A stretch of DNA of 64,000 bases from Rhizobium sp. PP-CC-3A-592 (GCF_003217095.1 NZ_QJSR01000002.1:620001-684000); one strand, 5' to 3'. Positions 36,526-46,592 are shown, numbered from the stretch's first letter. Notes: a model not told the origin generated them from the sequence alone. A program made the numbers and translations.

Positions 36526-37718
36526 GAAAGTCTCCGTCCAGCCGCACTGTCCCAGCCGGGAGCCAGGCGGACATGTTTGATCGCGCGACGATGATAGGTG
36601 TAGGCGAGATGCAGCGTCCCGTCCGGCTCTTGGAGCAGCCAGGGATAGGACATCTCCTTGTTGCGGCCGTCGATGGAATCGTTCGACAGGCAGGTTCCCG
36701 GCCCTGTCTCGATGACCAGCCTTTCGGGGAAGGTCAGGCCGTCATCTGTCGAGAGGCAGAGCGCGACCGGTGCGCGGGGCACACCCCAGACCGGCACGCA
36801 GCCGCCCGTGGGGTCCGCATCCGGCCGGTCGTCCGCCTCGCCGAGTTCGTCATAGAGCGAGGCACGCCGTTCCGATGACTGGCTGGCGTTGACCGGGTTG
36901 CAGATGATGGCGAGCCGGCCATCCCGCAGGCGGGTGGCGGCGATGGAGGAGTTGTTGTTCGGTACGTCCGTGGGGGCAGGCACCGACCATGTTCGCCCGC
37001 CGTCCGTGGTCTCGGTGCGATAGATAAAATCGGCCTGCCGACGGCGGAAGAAGGCGGCGTAGCGGTCTTCTTCGAGGCTGACCGGGCCGAGATGGACGCA
37101 GCCGATGGAGGCATCGATATCCTGCAGCCGCCACGTTTCGCCGCCGTCTTCCGAGATGGCCACGGCCGCGGTGTCATGGCTGCCGTTCCATTTCTGGTTC
37201 GGCCGCTGGATGCAGCGGAAGATCGGCAGCAGCCAGGCGCCATCCGCCCGGACGACGATGCCGGCGCGGACGAAGCAGCCGCGCGGCAGGTCGAGATAGC
37301 GCCCGCCCGGCGCGGTGAGCACGAGCGCATCATCGGCATCGCGAAACACCTCGACCATGCGGATCCGGCATTCGTCCTGGTTTCCGGAAGGCTGCGAGGT
37401 GTGGAACAGCCAGAGCTTGCCGTCCGGTGCGGCAAAGAACATGGGGTTCTGCTCGGAATGGGCCGGATCGTTGCTCAGCTGCTGGGGCGGTCCCCAGGTC
37501 GATGTGCCTTTGGGGAGCACGCAGGCGAAGATCGAAATGTCCGACTTGCCTTCCAGCGTACCGCCGAACCAGGCGCAGACGAGCGCGCCATCCTCCAGTC
37601 GATGCAAAAAGGCGGCGTGGTTCTGAATCATCGGCGAGGGAAGCAGTGCTTCGTCCCGTCCGGACGTCACGGGTACAAGGGCTCCGCTCATGCCGCGGGC
37701 GATTTCTTCGGGATTCAT
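36522..37718 (-). CDS. Sialidase-fold (BNR-repeat) protein, cytoplasmic
   Basis: A 398-residue six-bladed propeller protein of the exo-alpha-sialidase superfamily. Three Asp-boxes are visible: SEDGGETW (189-196), TTDGGRTW (237-244) and STDDGLTF (323-330). There is no signal peptide, so it acts inside the cell on an imported substrate. The ATG at 37718 is preceded by GGAGGACAAG; the in-frame ATG at 37730 overlaps that site and is less likely. The true substrate may not be sialic acid: members of this group occur in acid-sugar operons. First gene of a three-gene operon. Confidence 0.8.
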   Translation of the reverse strand: MNPEEIARGMSGALVPVTSGRDEALLPSPMIQNHAAFLHRLEDGALVCAWFGGTLEGKSDISIFACVLPKGTSTWGPPQQLSNDPAHSEQNPMFFAAPDGKLWLFHTSQPSGNQDECRIRMVEVFRDADDALVLTAPGGRYLDLPRGCFVRAGIVVRADGAWLLPIFRCIQRPNQKWNGSHDTAAVAISEDGGETWRLQDIDASIGCVHLGPVSLEEDRYAAFFRRRQADFIYRTETTDGGRTWSVPAPTDVPNNNSSIAATRLRDGRLAIICNPVNASQSSERRASLYDELGEADDRPDADPTGGCVPVWGVPRAPVALCLSTDDGLTFPERLVIETGPGTCLSNDSIDGRNKEMSYPWLLQEPDGTLHLAYTYHRRAIKHVRLAPGWDSAAGRRLS

Positions 37719-38041
37719 CTTGTCCTCCATGTCGGTCAGAAGTCATGGATTTTGTATAGTTGTCAAGTTTTGCAATGTCATTACAACGAAATATCGTTCC
37801 GTTCTAAAATATTATCTACATGAATTTGAACGAATTTTCAGAGAAAAATTTTTTATGAGAAATAACATAAGAAATTAATTTGACAAAGTAGTGGTGAGGT
37901 CCGATGGTATGGTCAGCCTTGGCGAGAGGAAGCTCGGGACAACGGATCATTGCCGACCGGGCGTTTCGAGCGGCAGCGCGACATCGATGACCTGAGAGGT
38001 CTGGCGTCGCGTTCAACGGATGGAAGAGGGAGGAGACTATC
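37719..38041. other. AT-rich divergent regulatory region
   Basis: This 323-base gap separates the sialidase-fold operon (minus) from the ABC importer operon (plus) and is the most AT-rich stretch of the window (about 37800-37880). TTGACA occurs on the minus strand at 37761-37766 and on the plus strand at 37881-37886, giving candidate -35 elements for both operons. No ORF or repeat is supported. Confidence 0.5.
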
Positions 38042-39541
38042 GTGAAGAAAACACTGATTCTCGGCGCGCTGATGTTGTGCACCGCCTTGACGCCGGCATT
38101 TGCCGCGTCCGGCCCGATCAAGGTCGTGCTGGCCGAAGAGGCCGACCTGCTGGAGCCCTGCATGGCGACCCGCTCGAACATCGGGCGCGTGATCATGCAG
38201 AATGTCAGCGAGACGCTGACGGAACTTGACGTGCGCGGACAGCAGGGCGTGACGCCGCGGCTGGCCGAGAAATGGGAGCAGAACGCCGACGGTTCGTGGC
38301 GTTTTCATCTGCGTCAGGGCGTGAAATTCTCCGACGGCACGACGTTCGATGCCAAGGATGTGAAGCACAGCTTCGACCGCATCTTCAGCGACAAGAATGC
38401 CTGCGAATCCCGCCGTTACTTCGGCGGAATGAAGATCGAGGCAAAGATCGTCGACGATCATACGGTCGATTTCAGTGCAGATCCGGTTCAGCCGATCCTG
38501 CCGCTCCTGATGTCGCTCGTCACGATGGTTCCCGAGGAGACACCGCTCGAGTTCATCCGCGAGCCCGTCGGCACCGGCCCGTACAAGCTGACCAACTGGA
38601 CGCCGGGCCAGCAGATCGTGCTCACCGCCCGTGACGATTACTGGGGCGCCAAGCCCGACGTGACGGAAGCGACCTACCTGTTCCGTGCCGACCCTTCGGT
38701 TCGCGCCGCGATGGTGCAGGCCGGCGAAGCGGATCTCGCGCCGTCGATCTCGCAGCTCGAAGCGACGAATGCCGCGACCGACCTGTCCTATCTCGACAGT
38801 GAGACCGTATACCTGCGTATCGACCACAATATCGCGCCGCTCTCCGACGTGCGCGTCCGGCGTGCGCTGAACCTTGCGATCGACCGTCAGGCGTTCCTCG
38901 GTACGCTGGTGCCGGAAAGCGCGGTTCTCGCCACGGCCATCGTGCCGCCAACGACGCTGGGCTGGAATCCGGATGTGAAGCAATTCCCGTTCGATCCTGA
39001 AGGCGCAAAGAAGCTGCTCGCGGAAGCCAAGGCCGATGGCGTGCCGGTGGATACCTCCATCGAGGTCATCGCCCGTTCCGCAAACTTCCCGAACGTCACG
39101 GAAATCATGGAAGCCATCCAGGGGCAGCTTCAGGATGTCGGCTTCAAGATCGACCTGAAATTCGTCGAAGTGGCCGAGCACGAGGGCTACTATTCCAAGC
39201 CCTTCAAGGAAGGTCGCGGACCGCAGATCGTGGCCGCGATGCATGACAACTCGAAGGGCGATCCGTCGTTCTCGATGTTCTTCAAGTACGCCACCGAAGG
39301 CACGCAGTCCGGCTTCTCCGATCCGAAGGTGGACGACCTGATCAAGCGGGCCTCGGCTGCCGTCGGCGACGAGCGCGCCAAGCTCTGGTCCGAAGTCATC
39401 GCCTACGTCCATGACGATGTGGTGGCCGATGTGCTGCTCTTCCACATGGTCGGCTTCGCCCGGGTTTCCGAGCGTCTGTCGTTCACACCGACGATCGCCA
39501 CGAACTCGACGCTCCAGCTGTCCGAGATCAAGATCAAGTAA
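38042..39541 (+). CDS. ABC transporter substrate-binding protein, peptide/opine/nickel family (SBP_bac_5)
   Basis: A 499-residue periplasmic binding protein with a Sec signal peptide (MKKTLILGALMLCTALTPAF, cleavage after AFA). Family signatures include LAEKWEQNADGSWRFHLRQG, FDAKDVKHSF, PVGTGPYKLTNW and RRALNLAIDRQAF. The start is GTG with GGGAGGAG upstream. It feeds the two permeases and fused ATPase that follow. Despite the family name, members also bind oligosaccharides and glycosides, which fits the neighbouring sugar-acid genes. Confidence 0.93.
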   Translation: MKKTLILGALMLCTALTPAFAASGPIKVVLAEEADLLEPCMATRSNIGRVIMQNVSETLTELDVRGQQGVTPRLAEKWEQNADGSWRFHLRQGVKFSDGTTFDAKDVKHSFDRIFSDKNACESRRYFGGMKIEAKIVDDHTVDFSADPVQPILPLLMSLVTMVPEETPLEFIREPVGTGPYKLTNWTPGQQIVLTARDDYWGAKPDVTEATYLFRADPSVRAAMVQAGEADLAPSISQLEATNAATDLSYLDSETVYLRIDHNIAPLSDVRVRRALNLAIDRQAFLGTLVPESAVLATAIVPPTTLGWNPDVKQFPFDPEGAKKLLAEAKADGVPVDTSIEVIARSANFPNVTEIMEAIQGQLQDVGFKIDLKFVEVAEHEGYYSKPFKEGRGPQIVAAMHDNSKGDPSFSMFFKYATEGTQSGFSDPKVDDLIKRASAAVGDERAKLWSEVIAYVHDDVVADVLLFHMVGFARVSERLSFTPTIATNSTLQLSEIKIK

Positions 39542-39551
39542 TGCAGGATGG

Positions 39552-39607
39552 CGGGCGCTCCGGCGCCCGTCGCCAGGTTACGGCGGCGGCGGGATGATCC
39601 CGCCGCC
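39552..39607 (+). repeat. Two GC-rich hairpins between binding protein and permease genes
   Basis: Stem CGGGCGC (39552-39558 with 39563-39569) and stem 39585-39595 with 39597-39607 (arm GGCGGCGGGAT) fill the gap. Such hairpins commonly stabilise the upstream mRNA, giving more binding protein than permease. Confidence 0.65.
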
Positions 39608-39637
39608 CATGCCGCAGGAATTTCTGGCGAGGATGCC

Positions 39638-40552
39638 ATGTTAAGCTTCATTCGAAAACGCGCCATCGCCAGCCTGATCTCCCTCGTCGGATTGATCGTG
39701 CTGGTGTTCTTTCTTTCGCGGCTGACGGGCGATCCCGCAGCGCTGTTTCTCCCCGTCGAAGCCTCGGCGGAACTGAAGCAGCAGTTCCGCGAACTGCATG
39801 GCCTCAACGATCCGCTGATGGTGCAGTTCGCCCACTACGTCGGCGATGTCGTCACCGGCGATTTCGGCGAATCCTTGCGCAAGGCGCGCCCGGCGCTCGA
39901 CGTGGTTCTCGAAGCCTTCGTCTGGACGCTCTGGCTGGCCGCCATCACCATGTCGCTGGTCACGGGTGCGGCCATCCTCGTCGGTTCGCTCGCCGCCTTT
40001 CGTGCGGGCGGCTTCTTCGACCGGTTTTCCTCGATCGTCTCTCTCATCGGCGCCTCCGTGCCGGATTTCTGGCTCGCGATCGTCGCCATCGTCGTCTTCT
40101 CGGTCAATCTCGCCTGGCTGCCGACGTCGGGCACGGGTTCGATCTGGCACTGGATTCTGCCGATCTGCGTGCTCTTCGTGCGTCCCTTCGGCATCATCGT
40201 CCAGATCGTGCGCGGCTCGATGATCGGTGCGCTGTCCTCGGCCTACGTCAAGACGGCGCGGGCGAAGGGCGTGAAGTCGGGGCCGATCATCTTCATCCAC
40301 GCGCTGCGCAACGCCATGCTGCCGATCATCACGGTCATCGGCGACCAGGCGGCAAGCCTGCTCAACGGTGCCGTCATCGTCGAGACGATCTTCGGTTTTC
40401 CCGGCGTCGGCAAGCTGATGATCGACAGCATTCTGCAGCGGGACTTCAACGTCGTGCTGGCGGCGATCCTCGTCACGGCGCTGGCCATCTTCCTCATGAA
40501 CCTGCTGATCGACATGGCCTATGCGCTGCTCGATCCGCGCATCCGGCATTGA
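39638..40552 (+). CDS. ABC transporter permease (DppB-like)
   Basis: A 304-residue inner-membrane permease with six predicted spans. The N-terminus (MLSFIRKRAIASLISLVGLI...FFLSRLTGDPAALF) and the EAA loop (YVKTARAKGVKSGPIIFIHALRNAM) are typical of the DppB/OppB family. The ATG at 39638 has GAGGATG upstream; 30 further upstream codons are open but non-homologous. Partner of the next permease. Confidence 0.93.
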   Translation: MLSFIRKRAIASLISLVGLIVLVFFLSRLTGDPAALFLPVEASAELKQQFRELHGLNDPLMVQFAHYVGDVVTGDFGESLRKARPALDVVLEAFVWTLWLAAITMSLVTGAAILVGSLAAFRAGGFFDRFSSIVSLIGASVPDFWLAIVAIVVFSVNLAWLPTSGTGSIWHWILPICVLFVRPFGIIVQIVRGSMIGALSSAYVKTARAKGVKSGPIIFIHALRNAMLPIITVIGDQAASLLNGAVIVETIFGFPGVGKLMIDSILQRDFNVVLAAILVTALAIFLMNLLIDMAYALLDPRIRH

Positions 40553-40562
40553 GGGGCACATC

Positions 40563-41486
40563 ATGACACTCCAGACGATCGACGCGCCGCTCTCCGAAGA
40601 GCCATCCTTCATCGTGCGCATGGGCCGCATGCTGTGGGCCGACAAGTTCGCGCTCTGTGCCGCCATCTTCCTTCTGATCATCCTGCTCCTCGCTATCATC
40701 GGCCCGCATTGGCTGGGCGATCTCGCGACCAAGCAGAACCTGCGCGGCCGCAATGCCGCACCGTTCGACTGGGAACGCGGCTGGGTCTGGTGGATGGGTG
40801 CCGACGCGCTCGGCCGGCCGCTGCTCGCCCGCATCGTGGTGGCGACGCAGAATACGCTGATGGTCGCGGCGGGTGCCGTCGCCATTTCCTCCATCACCGG
40901 CACGCTGCTCGGCCTCATCGCCGGCTTCTCGTCGCCGCGCGTCAACCAGATCATCATGCGGCTTGCCGACGTGATCATGTCGTTCCCGTCGCTGCTGATC
41001 GCCGTCATCGTGCTCTACGTTCTCGGCGCCTCGATCCTCAACCTCATGCTGGTGCTCGCCATCACGCGTATTCCGGTCTACCTGCGCACCACGCGTGCGG
41101 AGGTGCTGGAAATCCGCGAGCGCATGTTCGTGCAGGCAGCAAGGGTCATGGGTGCCTCCAGCAAACGCATCCTGTTCCGCCACATCCTACCCGTGGTTCT
41201 GCCGACGCTGACGACGCTTGCGACGCTCGATTTCGCTTATGTGATGCTCGCCGAAAGCGCGCTGTCCTTCCTCGGCATCGGCATCCAGCCGCCGGAAATC
41301 ACCTGGGGGCTGATGATCGCGCAGGGGCGCCAATACCTTCAGAATGCCTGGTGGCTGTCGTTCTGGCCGGGCCTCGCCATCATCCTCACGACCATGTCGC
41401 TGAACCTCCTGTCCAACTGGATGCGGATCGCGCTCGATCCCGTGCAGCGCTGGCGTCTCGAAATGAAGGGTCGCAAAAATGGCTGA
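40563..41486 (+). CDS. ABC transporter permease (DppC-like)
   Basis: A 307-residue permease of the DppC/OppC family: N-terminal span near residue 40, LGRPLLARIVVATQNTLMV, the EAA loop (FVQAARVMGASSKRILFRHIL) and the C-terminal LSFLGIGIQPPEITWG signature. A GAGGGG site precedes the ATG at 40563. It overlaps the ATPase gene by eight bases. Confidence 0.93.
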   Translation: MTLQTIDAPLSEEPSFIVRMGRMLWADKFALCAAIFLLIILLLAIIGPHWLGDLATKQNLRGRNAAPFDWERGWVWWMGADALGRPLLARIVVATQNTLMVAAGAVAISSITGTLLGLIAGFSSPRVNQIIMRLADVIMSFPSLLIAVIVLYVLGASILNLMLVLAITRIPVYLRTTRAEVLEIRERMFVQAARVMGASSKRILFRHILPVVLPTLTTLATLDFAYVMLAESALSFLGIGIQPPEITWGLMIAQGRQYLQNAWWLSFWPGLAIILTTMSLNLLSNWMRIALDPVQRWRLEMKGRKNG

Positions 41487-43095
41487 CCATCTCCTTGAGG
41501 TCCGCAACCTCTCCGTGGAATTTCACACCGCCGTCGGCGTGGTGAAGGCGGTTCGCGACATTTCCTATCACCTCGACCGCGGCGAAACACTGGCCATTCT
41601 CGGCGAGAGCGGTTCGGGCAAGTCCGTCTCGTCCTCGGCGATCATGAACCTCATCGACATGCCGCCGGGGCGGATCAGCGGCGGGCAGATCCTGCTCGAC
41701 GGCGTCGATCTCCTGACCATGCCGGCGCAGGCGCGTCGCGAGGTCAATGGCCGGCGCATCGCCATGATCTTTCAGGATCCGCTGAGCCACCTCAATCCCG
41801 TCTACACCGTGGGATGGCAGATCCGCGAGGCGCTGACGGCACATGGAACGAATGGCGCCAAGGCGCAGGCCGAAGCCCTCCGGCTGATGGGCCGCGTCGG
41901 CATTCCCGATCCGGAAAACGCGCTCGACAAATATCCGCACGAATTTTCCGGCGGCCAGCGTCAGCGCGTCATGATCGCCATGGCGCTCGCGCTGCGGCCG
42001 GACCTGCTGATCGCCGACGAGCCGACGACCGCGCTCGACGTGACCGTACAGGCCGAGGTTCTGGCGCTGCTCGAAGAGCTGCAGCAGGAAACCGGCATGG
42101 CGATCCTGATCATCACCCACGACCTCGGCGTCGTCGCCGAAGTCGCCGACCGCGTCGTCGTGATGGAGAAGGGCCAGCTGGTCGAAAGCGGCACAGTGCG
42201 CGATGTCTATCGCAATCCGCAGCATCCCTATACCCGCAAGCTCATTGCTGCTGCCCCCGGCAAGGGCGAGATGCATGCCCCGCTGCCCCGCGTCGAGCCC
42301 GTTTTGCAGGTGCGCGATGCCCGCAAGACCTATGGCGCCTTCGACGCGCTGAAGGGCGTTTCGTTCGACCTGATGCCCGGCGAAACGCTGGCGGTGGTGG
42401 GCGAAAGCGGATCGGGCAAATCGACGCTCGCCCGCATTCTGCTGCGCCTCGACGAGCCGACCAGCGGCAGCGCGCTGTGGAAGGGCAGGGACCTTTTCCA
42501 GATGGGGGCTGCCGAGCTCTACAAGCTGCGGCGCGACCTGCAGATGGTCTTTCAGGACCCGACGCAGTCGCTGAACCCGCGCATGACCGTCTACCAGCTG
42601 GTCTCGGAGGCCTGGGTTATCCATCCGGATATCCTGCCCAAGGCCAAGTGGCGCGCCCGCGTTGCGGAGCTGCTCGTGCAGGTCGGGCTCGGGCCGGAGC
42701 ATATGGGACGCTATCCGCACCAGTTTTCGGGCGGGCAGCGGCAGCGCATCGCGATTGCGCGCGCTCTGGCGCTGGAGCCGAAGCTGATCATTTGCGACGA
42801 GGCGGTCTCGGCCCTCGACGTCTCGGTGCAGGCGCAGGTGATCGCGCTGCTCGACAATCTTCGCAAGACCATGGGCATCGCCTTCATCTTCATCGCGCAC
42901 GACCTGCCCGTGGTGCGCGACTTCGCCGACCATGTGATGGTGATGCAGAACGGCAAGGTGGTGGAACTGGGCACCGTTCGCGAGGTCTTCCAGACCCCGC
43001 GCGAGGCCTATACGCAGGCACTGCTCGCGGCCGGTCTCAACCCCGATCCGGATGTGCAGGCCGCCCATCGCGCCGCCCGCCTCCAGCGGGCCTGA
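41479..43095 (+). CDS. ABC transporter ATP-binding protein, fused DppD-DppF
   Basis: A 538-residue protein with two complete nucleotide-binding domains. Each has Walker A GESGSGKS, an FSGGQRQR signature and a Walker B ([26 protein letters not shown]). The first ends with the DppD-type [17 protein letters not shown] tail, the second with a DppF-like tail. It powers the importer encoded by the three genes before it. Fusion of the two ATPases is common for this subfamily. Confidence 0.94.
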   Translation: MADHLLEVRNLSVEFHTAVGVVKAVRDISYHLDRGETLAILGESGSGKSVSSSAIMNLIDMPPGRISGGQILLDGVDLLTMPAQARREVNGRRIAMIFQDPLSHLNPVYTVGWQIREALTAHGTNGAKAQAEALRLMGRVGIPDPENALDKYPHEFSGGQRQRVMIAMALALRPDLLIADEPTTALDVTVQAEVLALLEELQQETGMAILIITHDLGVVAEVADRVVVMEKGQLVESGTVRDVYRNPQHPYTRKLIAAAPGKGEMHAPLPRVEPVLQVRDARKTYGAFDALKGVSFDLMPGETLAVVGESGSGKSTLARILLRLDEPTSGSALWKGRDLFQMGAAELYKLRRDLQMVFQDPTQSLNPRMTVYQLVSEAWVIHPDILPKAKWRARVAELLVQVGLGPEHMGRYPHQFSGGQRQRIAIARALALEPKLIICDEAVSALDVSVQAQVIALLDNLRKTMGIAFIFIAHDLPVVRDFADHVMVMQNGKVVELGTVREVFQTPREAYTQALLAAGLNPDPDVQAAHRAARLQRA

Positions 43096-43134
43096 GGCCT
43101 GCGGCTGCCTACCTCAAGAATTCAGGAGAACGTC

Positions 43135-44022
43135 ATGTCCAAGAAAGCCTTCGTCGCGCTCGTCACCTGCTTCAACGACGATGAAACGATCAACTACGCC
43201 GCCACCCGCGCGCAGGTGCGCCGGCAGGTCGCAGCCGGCAACAACATCATGTGCGCCGGTACGAATGGCGATTTCTCCGCCCTGACCTACGACGAAAAGG
43301 TGCAGCTGACGGAAGAGGTGGTGGACGAGGTTGGTGGCAAGGTCGATGTCATCGTCAATGCTGGCATGCCGGCGACGTTCGAGACGCTGAAGCTTGCCCG
43401 AGAATTCGACCGCATCGGCGTCACCGGCATCGCCGTTATCACGCCCTTCTTCATCGCTTGCACGCAGGACGGCCTGATCCGGCACTTCTCGACGGTCGCG
43501 GATGCGGTGCAGACACCGGTCTACCTCTACGACATTCCCGCCCGCACGCAGAACCACATCGAGCCGGAAACGGCCCGGGCGCTGTCCGCGCATGGCAACA
43601 TCGCCGGCATCAAGGATTCCGGCGGCGCCAAGGAGACGCTGGAGGCCTATCTCGCGGTCGGCAAAAGCGTCGAGGGCTTCGAAGTCTATTCCGGCCCGGA
43701 TCATCTCGTGCTCTGGTCGCTGCAGAACGGCGCCGCGGGCTGCATCTCCGGTCTCGGCAATGCCATGCCAGACGTGCTCTCCGGCATCCTCAACGCTTTC
43801 AACAGCGGTGATATCGCCGAAGCGGAACGTCAGCAGGCGATCTACACCGCTTTCCGCACCGATCTCTACGCGCTCGGATTCCCGCCGGCGCTGGTCAAGC
43901 GCGCGCTCTACCTCACCGACCCCTCGGTCGGCGCCAGCCGCCAGCCGGCCTTGCTGCCCGACCGCGCGCAGGACGAAAAGATCGCCGTCATCCTCAAGCG
44001 CTATGGTCTCATGGCGGCCTGA
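43135..44022 (+). CDS. Dihydrodipicolinate synthase/N-acetylneuraminate lyase family protein
   Basis: A 295-residue TIM-barrel lyase. The Schiff-base lysine is in GIKDSGG, the catalytic tyrosine in YLYDIPART, and the substrate-carboxylate motif is GTNGDF in place of the usual GTTGE. Being in the ABC/acid-sugar cluster rather than with lysine genes, it is likely an aldolase or dehydratase for a 2-keto-3-deoxy acid (or a sialic-acid-like compound), not DapA. It has its own AGGAGAAC site 39 bases after the ATPase gene. Confidence 0.87.
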   Translation: MSKKAFVALVTCFNDDETINYAATRAQVRRQVAAGNNIMCAGTNGDFSALTYDEKVQLTEEVVDEVGGKVDVIVNAGMPATFETLKLAREFDRIGVTGIAVITPFFIACTQDGLIRHFSTVADAVQTPVYLYDIPARTQNHIEPETARALSAHGNIAGIKDSGGAKETLEAYLAVGKSVEGFEVYSGPDHLVLWSLQNGAAGCISGLGNAMPDVLSGILNAFNSGDIAEAERQQAIYTAFRTDLYALGFPPALVKRALYLTDPSVGASRQPALLPDRAQDEKIAVILKRYGLMAA

Positions 44023-44073
44023 TCGGCTTTCACGATTTCCCGTAGGACATCGCAAAAAGTTGCCTGCTGCAAC

Positions 44074-44172
44074 TGGACAAGCCGGGCGAAGGTCTTTATA
44101 CGCCCGGTCACACCGCAGCGATGCAGTGTCGCACCGCGGATACGCAGTGTGGCACTGCAGGCATGCAGTGGG
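44074..44172 (+). promoter_or_regulatory. tRNA-Lys promoter, copy 2, with short repeats
   Basis: TGGACA (44074-44079), 17-base spacer, TATACG (44097-44102), as in copy 1. Between the promoter and the tRNA (44120-44172) the element GATGCAGTG/TACGCAGTG/CATGCAGTG occurs three times with a CGCACC/GGCACT partner, a local amplification that copy 1 lacks. Confidence 0.6.
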
Positions 44173-44175
44173 GAT

Positions 44176-44251
<76 letters not shown>

Positions 44252-44283
44252 AAATTTCTTCATGCACATTGCTATGATGTTTG

Positions 44284-44305
44284 ACCGCGCTTCTGGCGCG
44301 GTTTT
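44284..44305 (+). terminator. tRNA-Lys terminator
   Basis: Stem ACCGCGC/GCGCGGT (44284-44290 with 44296-44302), five-base loop, then TTTTCG, 32 bases after the tRNA end. Confidence 0.75.
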
Positions 44306-44574
44306 CGTCGTTTCTTGCGACATTCCCTACGCGCGTCGTTTTGTCGTTGGACCGTTATTTTTCAACGCGTCTTGCAGCACTTCGAAGACCGGAGCGCCGA
44401 TAGCGCAGCCTGCTGACCATCGACGCTTCCACCGTTTTCGCGGTGCATCTCCACCCGTCTAAAGTTCCTGTATTTATTTTGTCGACAGAGAGTGCGTGAT
44501 TTGCTAAAGCCTTCTCAACAGCGGGTGAGCGATGGGGAACATCGTTCGGTTCGCGCTTCTTTTGGAGAGATGAG
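44306..44574. other. Intergenic region before the second DHDPS-family gene
   Basis: About 270 bases between the tRNA terminator and the next gene. An AT-rich patch (TATTTATTTTGTCGACA near 44470) probably holds the promoter. A 66-codon ORF through the terminator is not supported. Confidence 0.4.
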
Positions 44575-45510
44575 ATGACCGATTCCGTTTTTGCCGGCTG
44601 CATTCCCGCTTTGATGACACCGTGCCTGCCCGATCGCACGCCGGACTTCGATGCGCTGGTGCGCAAGGGGCGTGAGCTGATCGATCTCGGCATGTCGGCC
44701 GTCGTCTATTGCGGATCGATGGGCGACTGGCCGCTCCTGACGGACGAGCAGCGGCAGGAAGGTGTGCGTCGTCTGGTGGAGGCCAGCGTTCCCGTCATCG
44801 TCGGCACGGGCGCCGTCAGCACGGCCTCTGCTGCCGGTCACGCGGCACATGCCGCGAAGGTGGGTGCGAAGGGCTTGATGGTCATCCCGCGGCTTCTGTC
44901 GCGCGGCTCGTCGCTGGCTGCCCAGAAGGATCACTTCTCGGCTGTCCTGAAGGCGGCCGACGGCCTGCCCGCCGTCATCTACAACAGCCCCTATTATGGC
45001 TTTGCCACGCGCGCCGATCTCTTCTTCGCGCTGCGCGCCAGCTTTGCGAACCTCGTCGGCTTCAAGGAATTCGGCGGCAAGGCCGACATGACCTATGCGG
45101 CCGAGAACATCACCACCGGCGATGATGATCTCATCCTCATGGTCGGTGTCGACACCGGCGTCTATCACGGCTTCGTCAATTGCGGCGCCGGCGGCGCCAT
45201 CACCGGCATCGGCAATGCGCTTCCGAAGGAAGTGCTGCACCTCGTCGCTCTGTGCGAAAAGGCAGCCGCTGGCGACGCCGAGGCGCGCCGCGATGCGAAG
45301 GAACTGGAAGAGGCGCTGTGGGTGCTTTCCACCTATGACGAAGGCCCGGACCTCGTCCTGCACTACAAATATCTGATGGTGCTGAACGGCGACGCGGAAT
45401 ATGAACTGCACTTCAACGAGGGCGATGCGCTGAGCGCCTCGCAGCGCCGCCACATCGAGAATCAGTACACCCTCTTCAAGGCCTGGTACGCTTCGCGCTA
45501 TCCCGCGTAA
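44575..45510 (+). CDS. Dihydrodipicolinate synthase family protein, distant paralogue
   Basis: A 311-residue DHDPS-superfamily barrel. The Schiff-base lysine is in GFKEFGG and the tyrosine in IYNSPYYGF; the carboxylate motif is YCGSMGDW. It is clearly different from the gene at 43135. Rhizobial proteins with these motifs occur with hydroxyproline or sugar-acid genes, so a pyrroline-hydroxycarboxylate deaminase or keto-acid lyase role is possible; low certainty. A GGAGAG site precedes the ATG. It is flanked by terminators and is transcribed alone. Confidence 0.83.
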   Translation: MTDSVFAGCIPALMTPCLPDRTPDFDALVRKGRELIDLGMSAVVYCGSMGDWPLLTDEQRQEGVRRLVEASVPVIVGTGAVSTASAAGHAAHAAKVGAKGLMVIPRLLSRGSSLAAQKDHFSAVLKAADGLPAVIYNSPYYGFATRADLFFALRASFANLVGFKEFGGKADMTYAAENITTGDDDLILMVGVDTGVYHGFVNCGAGGAITGIGNALPKEVLHLVALCEKAAAGDAEARRDAKELEEALWVLSTYDEGPDLVLHYKYLMVLNGDAEYELHFNEGDALSASQRRHIENQYTLFKAWYASRYPA

Positions 45511-45532
45511 ATGCCTCGCCTGACAATATGAA

Positions 45533-45566
45533 AGAGCCCATGCCGCTAACCTGCGGCATGGGCTCT
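45533..45566. terminator. Bidirectional terminator hairpin
   Basis: A perfect 14-bp stem (45533-45546 with 45553-45566, arm AGAGCCCATGCCGC) with loop TAACCT lies between convergent genes. Confidence 0.8.
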
Positions 45567-45592
45567 CGTCGTTTCAGGGCTTGCGTCTCAGC

Positions 45593-46579
45593 CTACCATT
45601 TCTGGTGGACGTGCGGGGCGATCAGGCTCTTGTAGATCTCACGCGCGGCGGCCATCACATCGTTCGACAGAGGCGCGAGATCGGAGGCGGCGGCATTGGC
45701 GCGGGCCTGTTCCGCATTGCGGGCGCCGGGGATGACGACGGTGACGGCATCGCTCATCAGGATCCAGCGAAGCGAGAAGGCGGCCATGGTCGCGCCCTGC
45801 GGCACCAGCTTGCGCACTTCCTCGACCGCCTGCAGACCGACCTCGAACGGAACGCCAGCGAAGGTCTCGCCGACGTCGAACGCATCGCCGTTGCGGTTGA
45901 AATTGCGGTGGTCGTCGGTGGCAAAGGTCGTGTCCGCGGTGATCTTGCCGGACAGGAGGCCGCTGGCGAGCGGCACGCGGGCGATGACGGCGATGTTCTT
46001 GCGGCGGGCTTCCTGGAAGAACAAGTGGTCCGGGCGCTGGCGGAAGAGGTTGTAGATGATCTGGATGCTGACGACGCCGGGATATTCGATCGCCTTCAGC
46101 GCTTCCTCGACCTTTTCGACCGACACGCCATAGCCGCCGATCTTGCCGGCCGCTTGCAGCGCGTCCAGACCTTCGAACACTTCGGGACGATAGAGAACCT
46201 CGGTGGGCGGGCAATGCAGCTGCACGAGGTCGAGAATATCGACGCCGAGATTGGCAAGGCTGCGGTCGATGAAGCCTTCGAGGTTTGCCTTGGTGTAGCC
46301 CTCCGTAACATGCGGGTTCAGCCGGCGGCCGGCCTTGGTGGCCACCATCGGCCGCGTGTCCCCGCGCGTCTTCAGCACATCGGCAATGATCTTTTCCGAG
46401 CGGCCGTCGCCGTAGACGTCGGCGGTGTCGATGAAGGTGATGCCGGCATCCAGCGCCGCATTGAGCGCTGCGCGGCCATCGGCTTCGCTGACGTCGCCCC
46501 AGGATCCGCCGATCTGCCAGGCGCCGAAGCCGACATTGGACACGGTGAACGGCAGTCTGCCGAAGGAATGGTTTTTCAT
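45593..46579 (-). CDS. Aldo/keto reductase
   Basis: A 328-residue aldo/keto reductase. Tetrad: D and Y in FIDTADVY, K in VATKAGR, H in VQLHCPP; IPGARNAEQARANAAA binds the nucleotide. Third such reductase in the window. The ATG at 46579 has GAGGGAGA upstream. It lies downstream of the xylose-type ABC genes on the same strand but behind their terminator and a large palindrome, so it probably has its own promoter. Confidence 0.9.
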   Translation of the reverse strand: MKNHSFGRLPFTVSNVGFGAWQIGGSWGDVSEADGRAALNAALDAGITFIDTADVYGDGRSEKIIADVLKTRGDTRPMVATKAGRRLNPHVTEGYTKANLEGFIDRSLANLGVDILDLVQLHCPPTEVLYRPEVFEGLDALQAAGKIGGYGVSVEKVEEALKAIEYPGVVSIQIIYNLFRQRPDHLFFQEARRKNIAVIARVPLASGLLSGKITADTTFATDDHRNFNRNGDAFDVGETFAGVPFEVGLQAVEEVRKLVPQGATMAAFSLRWILMSDAVTVVIPGARNAEQARANAAASDLAPLSNDVMAAAREIYKSLIAPHVHQKW

Positions 46580-46592
46580 GATGATCTCCCTC

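Noticed and set aside
43135-44022. Lysine-pathway dapA
   Set aside because: The substrate motif is altered and the gene follows an ABC importer in a catabolic cluster.
44262-44462. 66-codon ORF after tRNA-Lys copy 2
   Set aside because: It runs through the tRNA terminator hairpin and has no ribosome-binding site.
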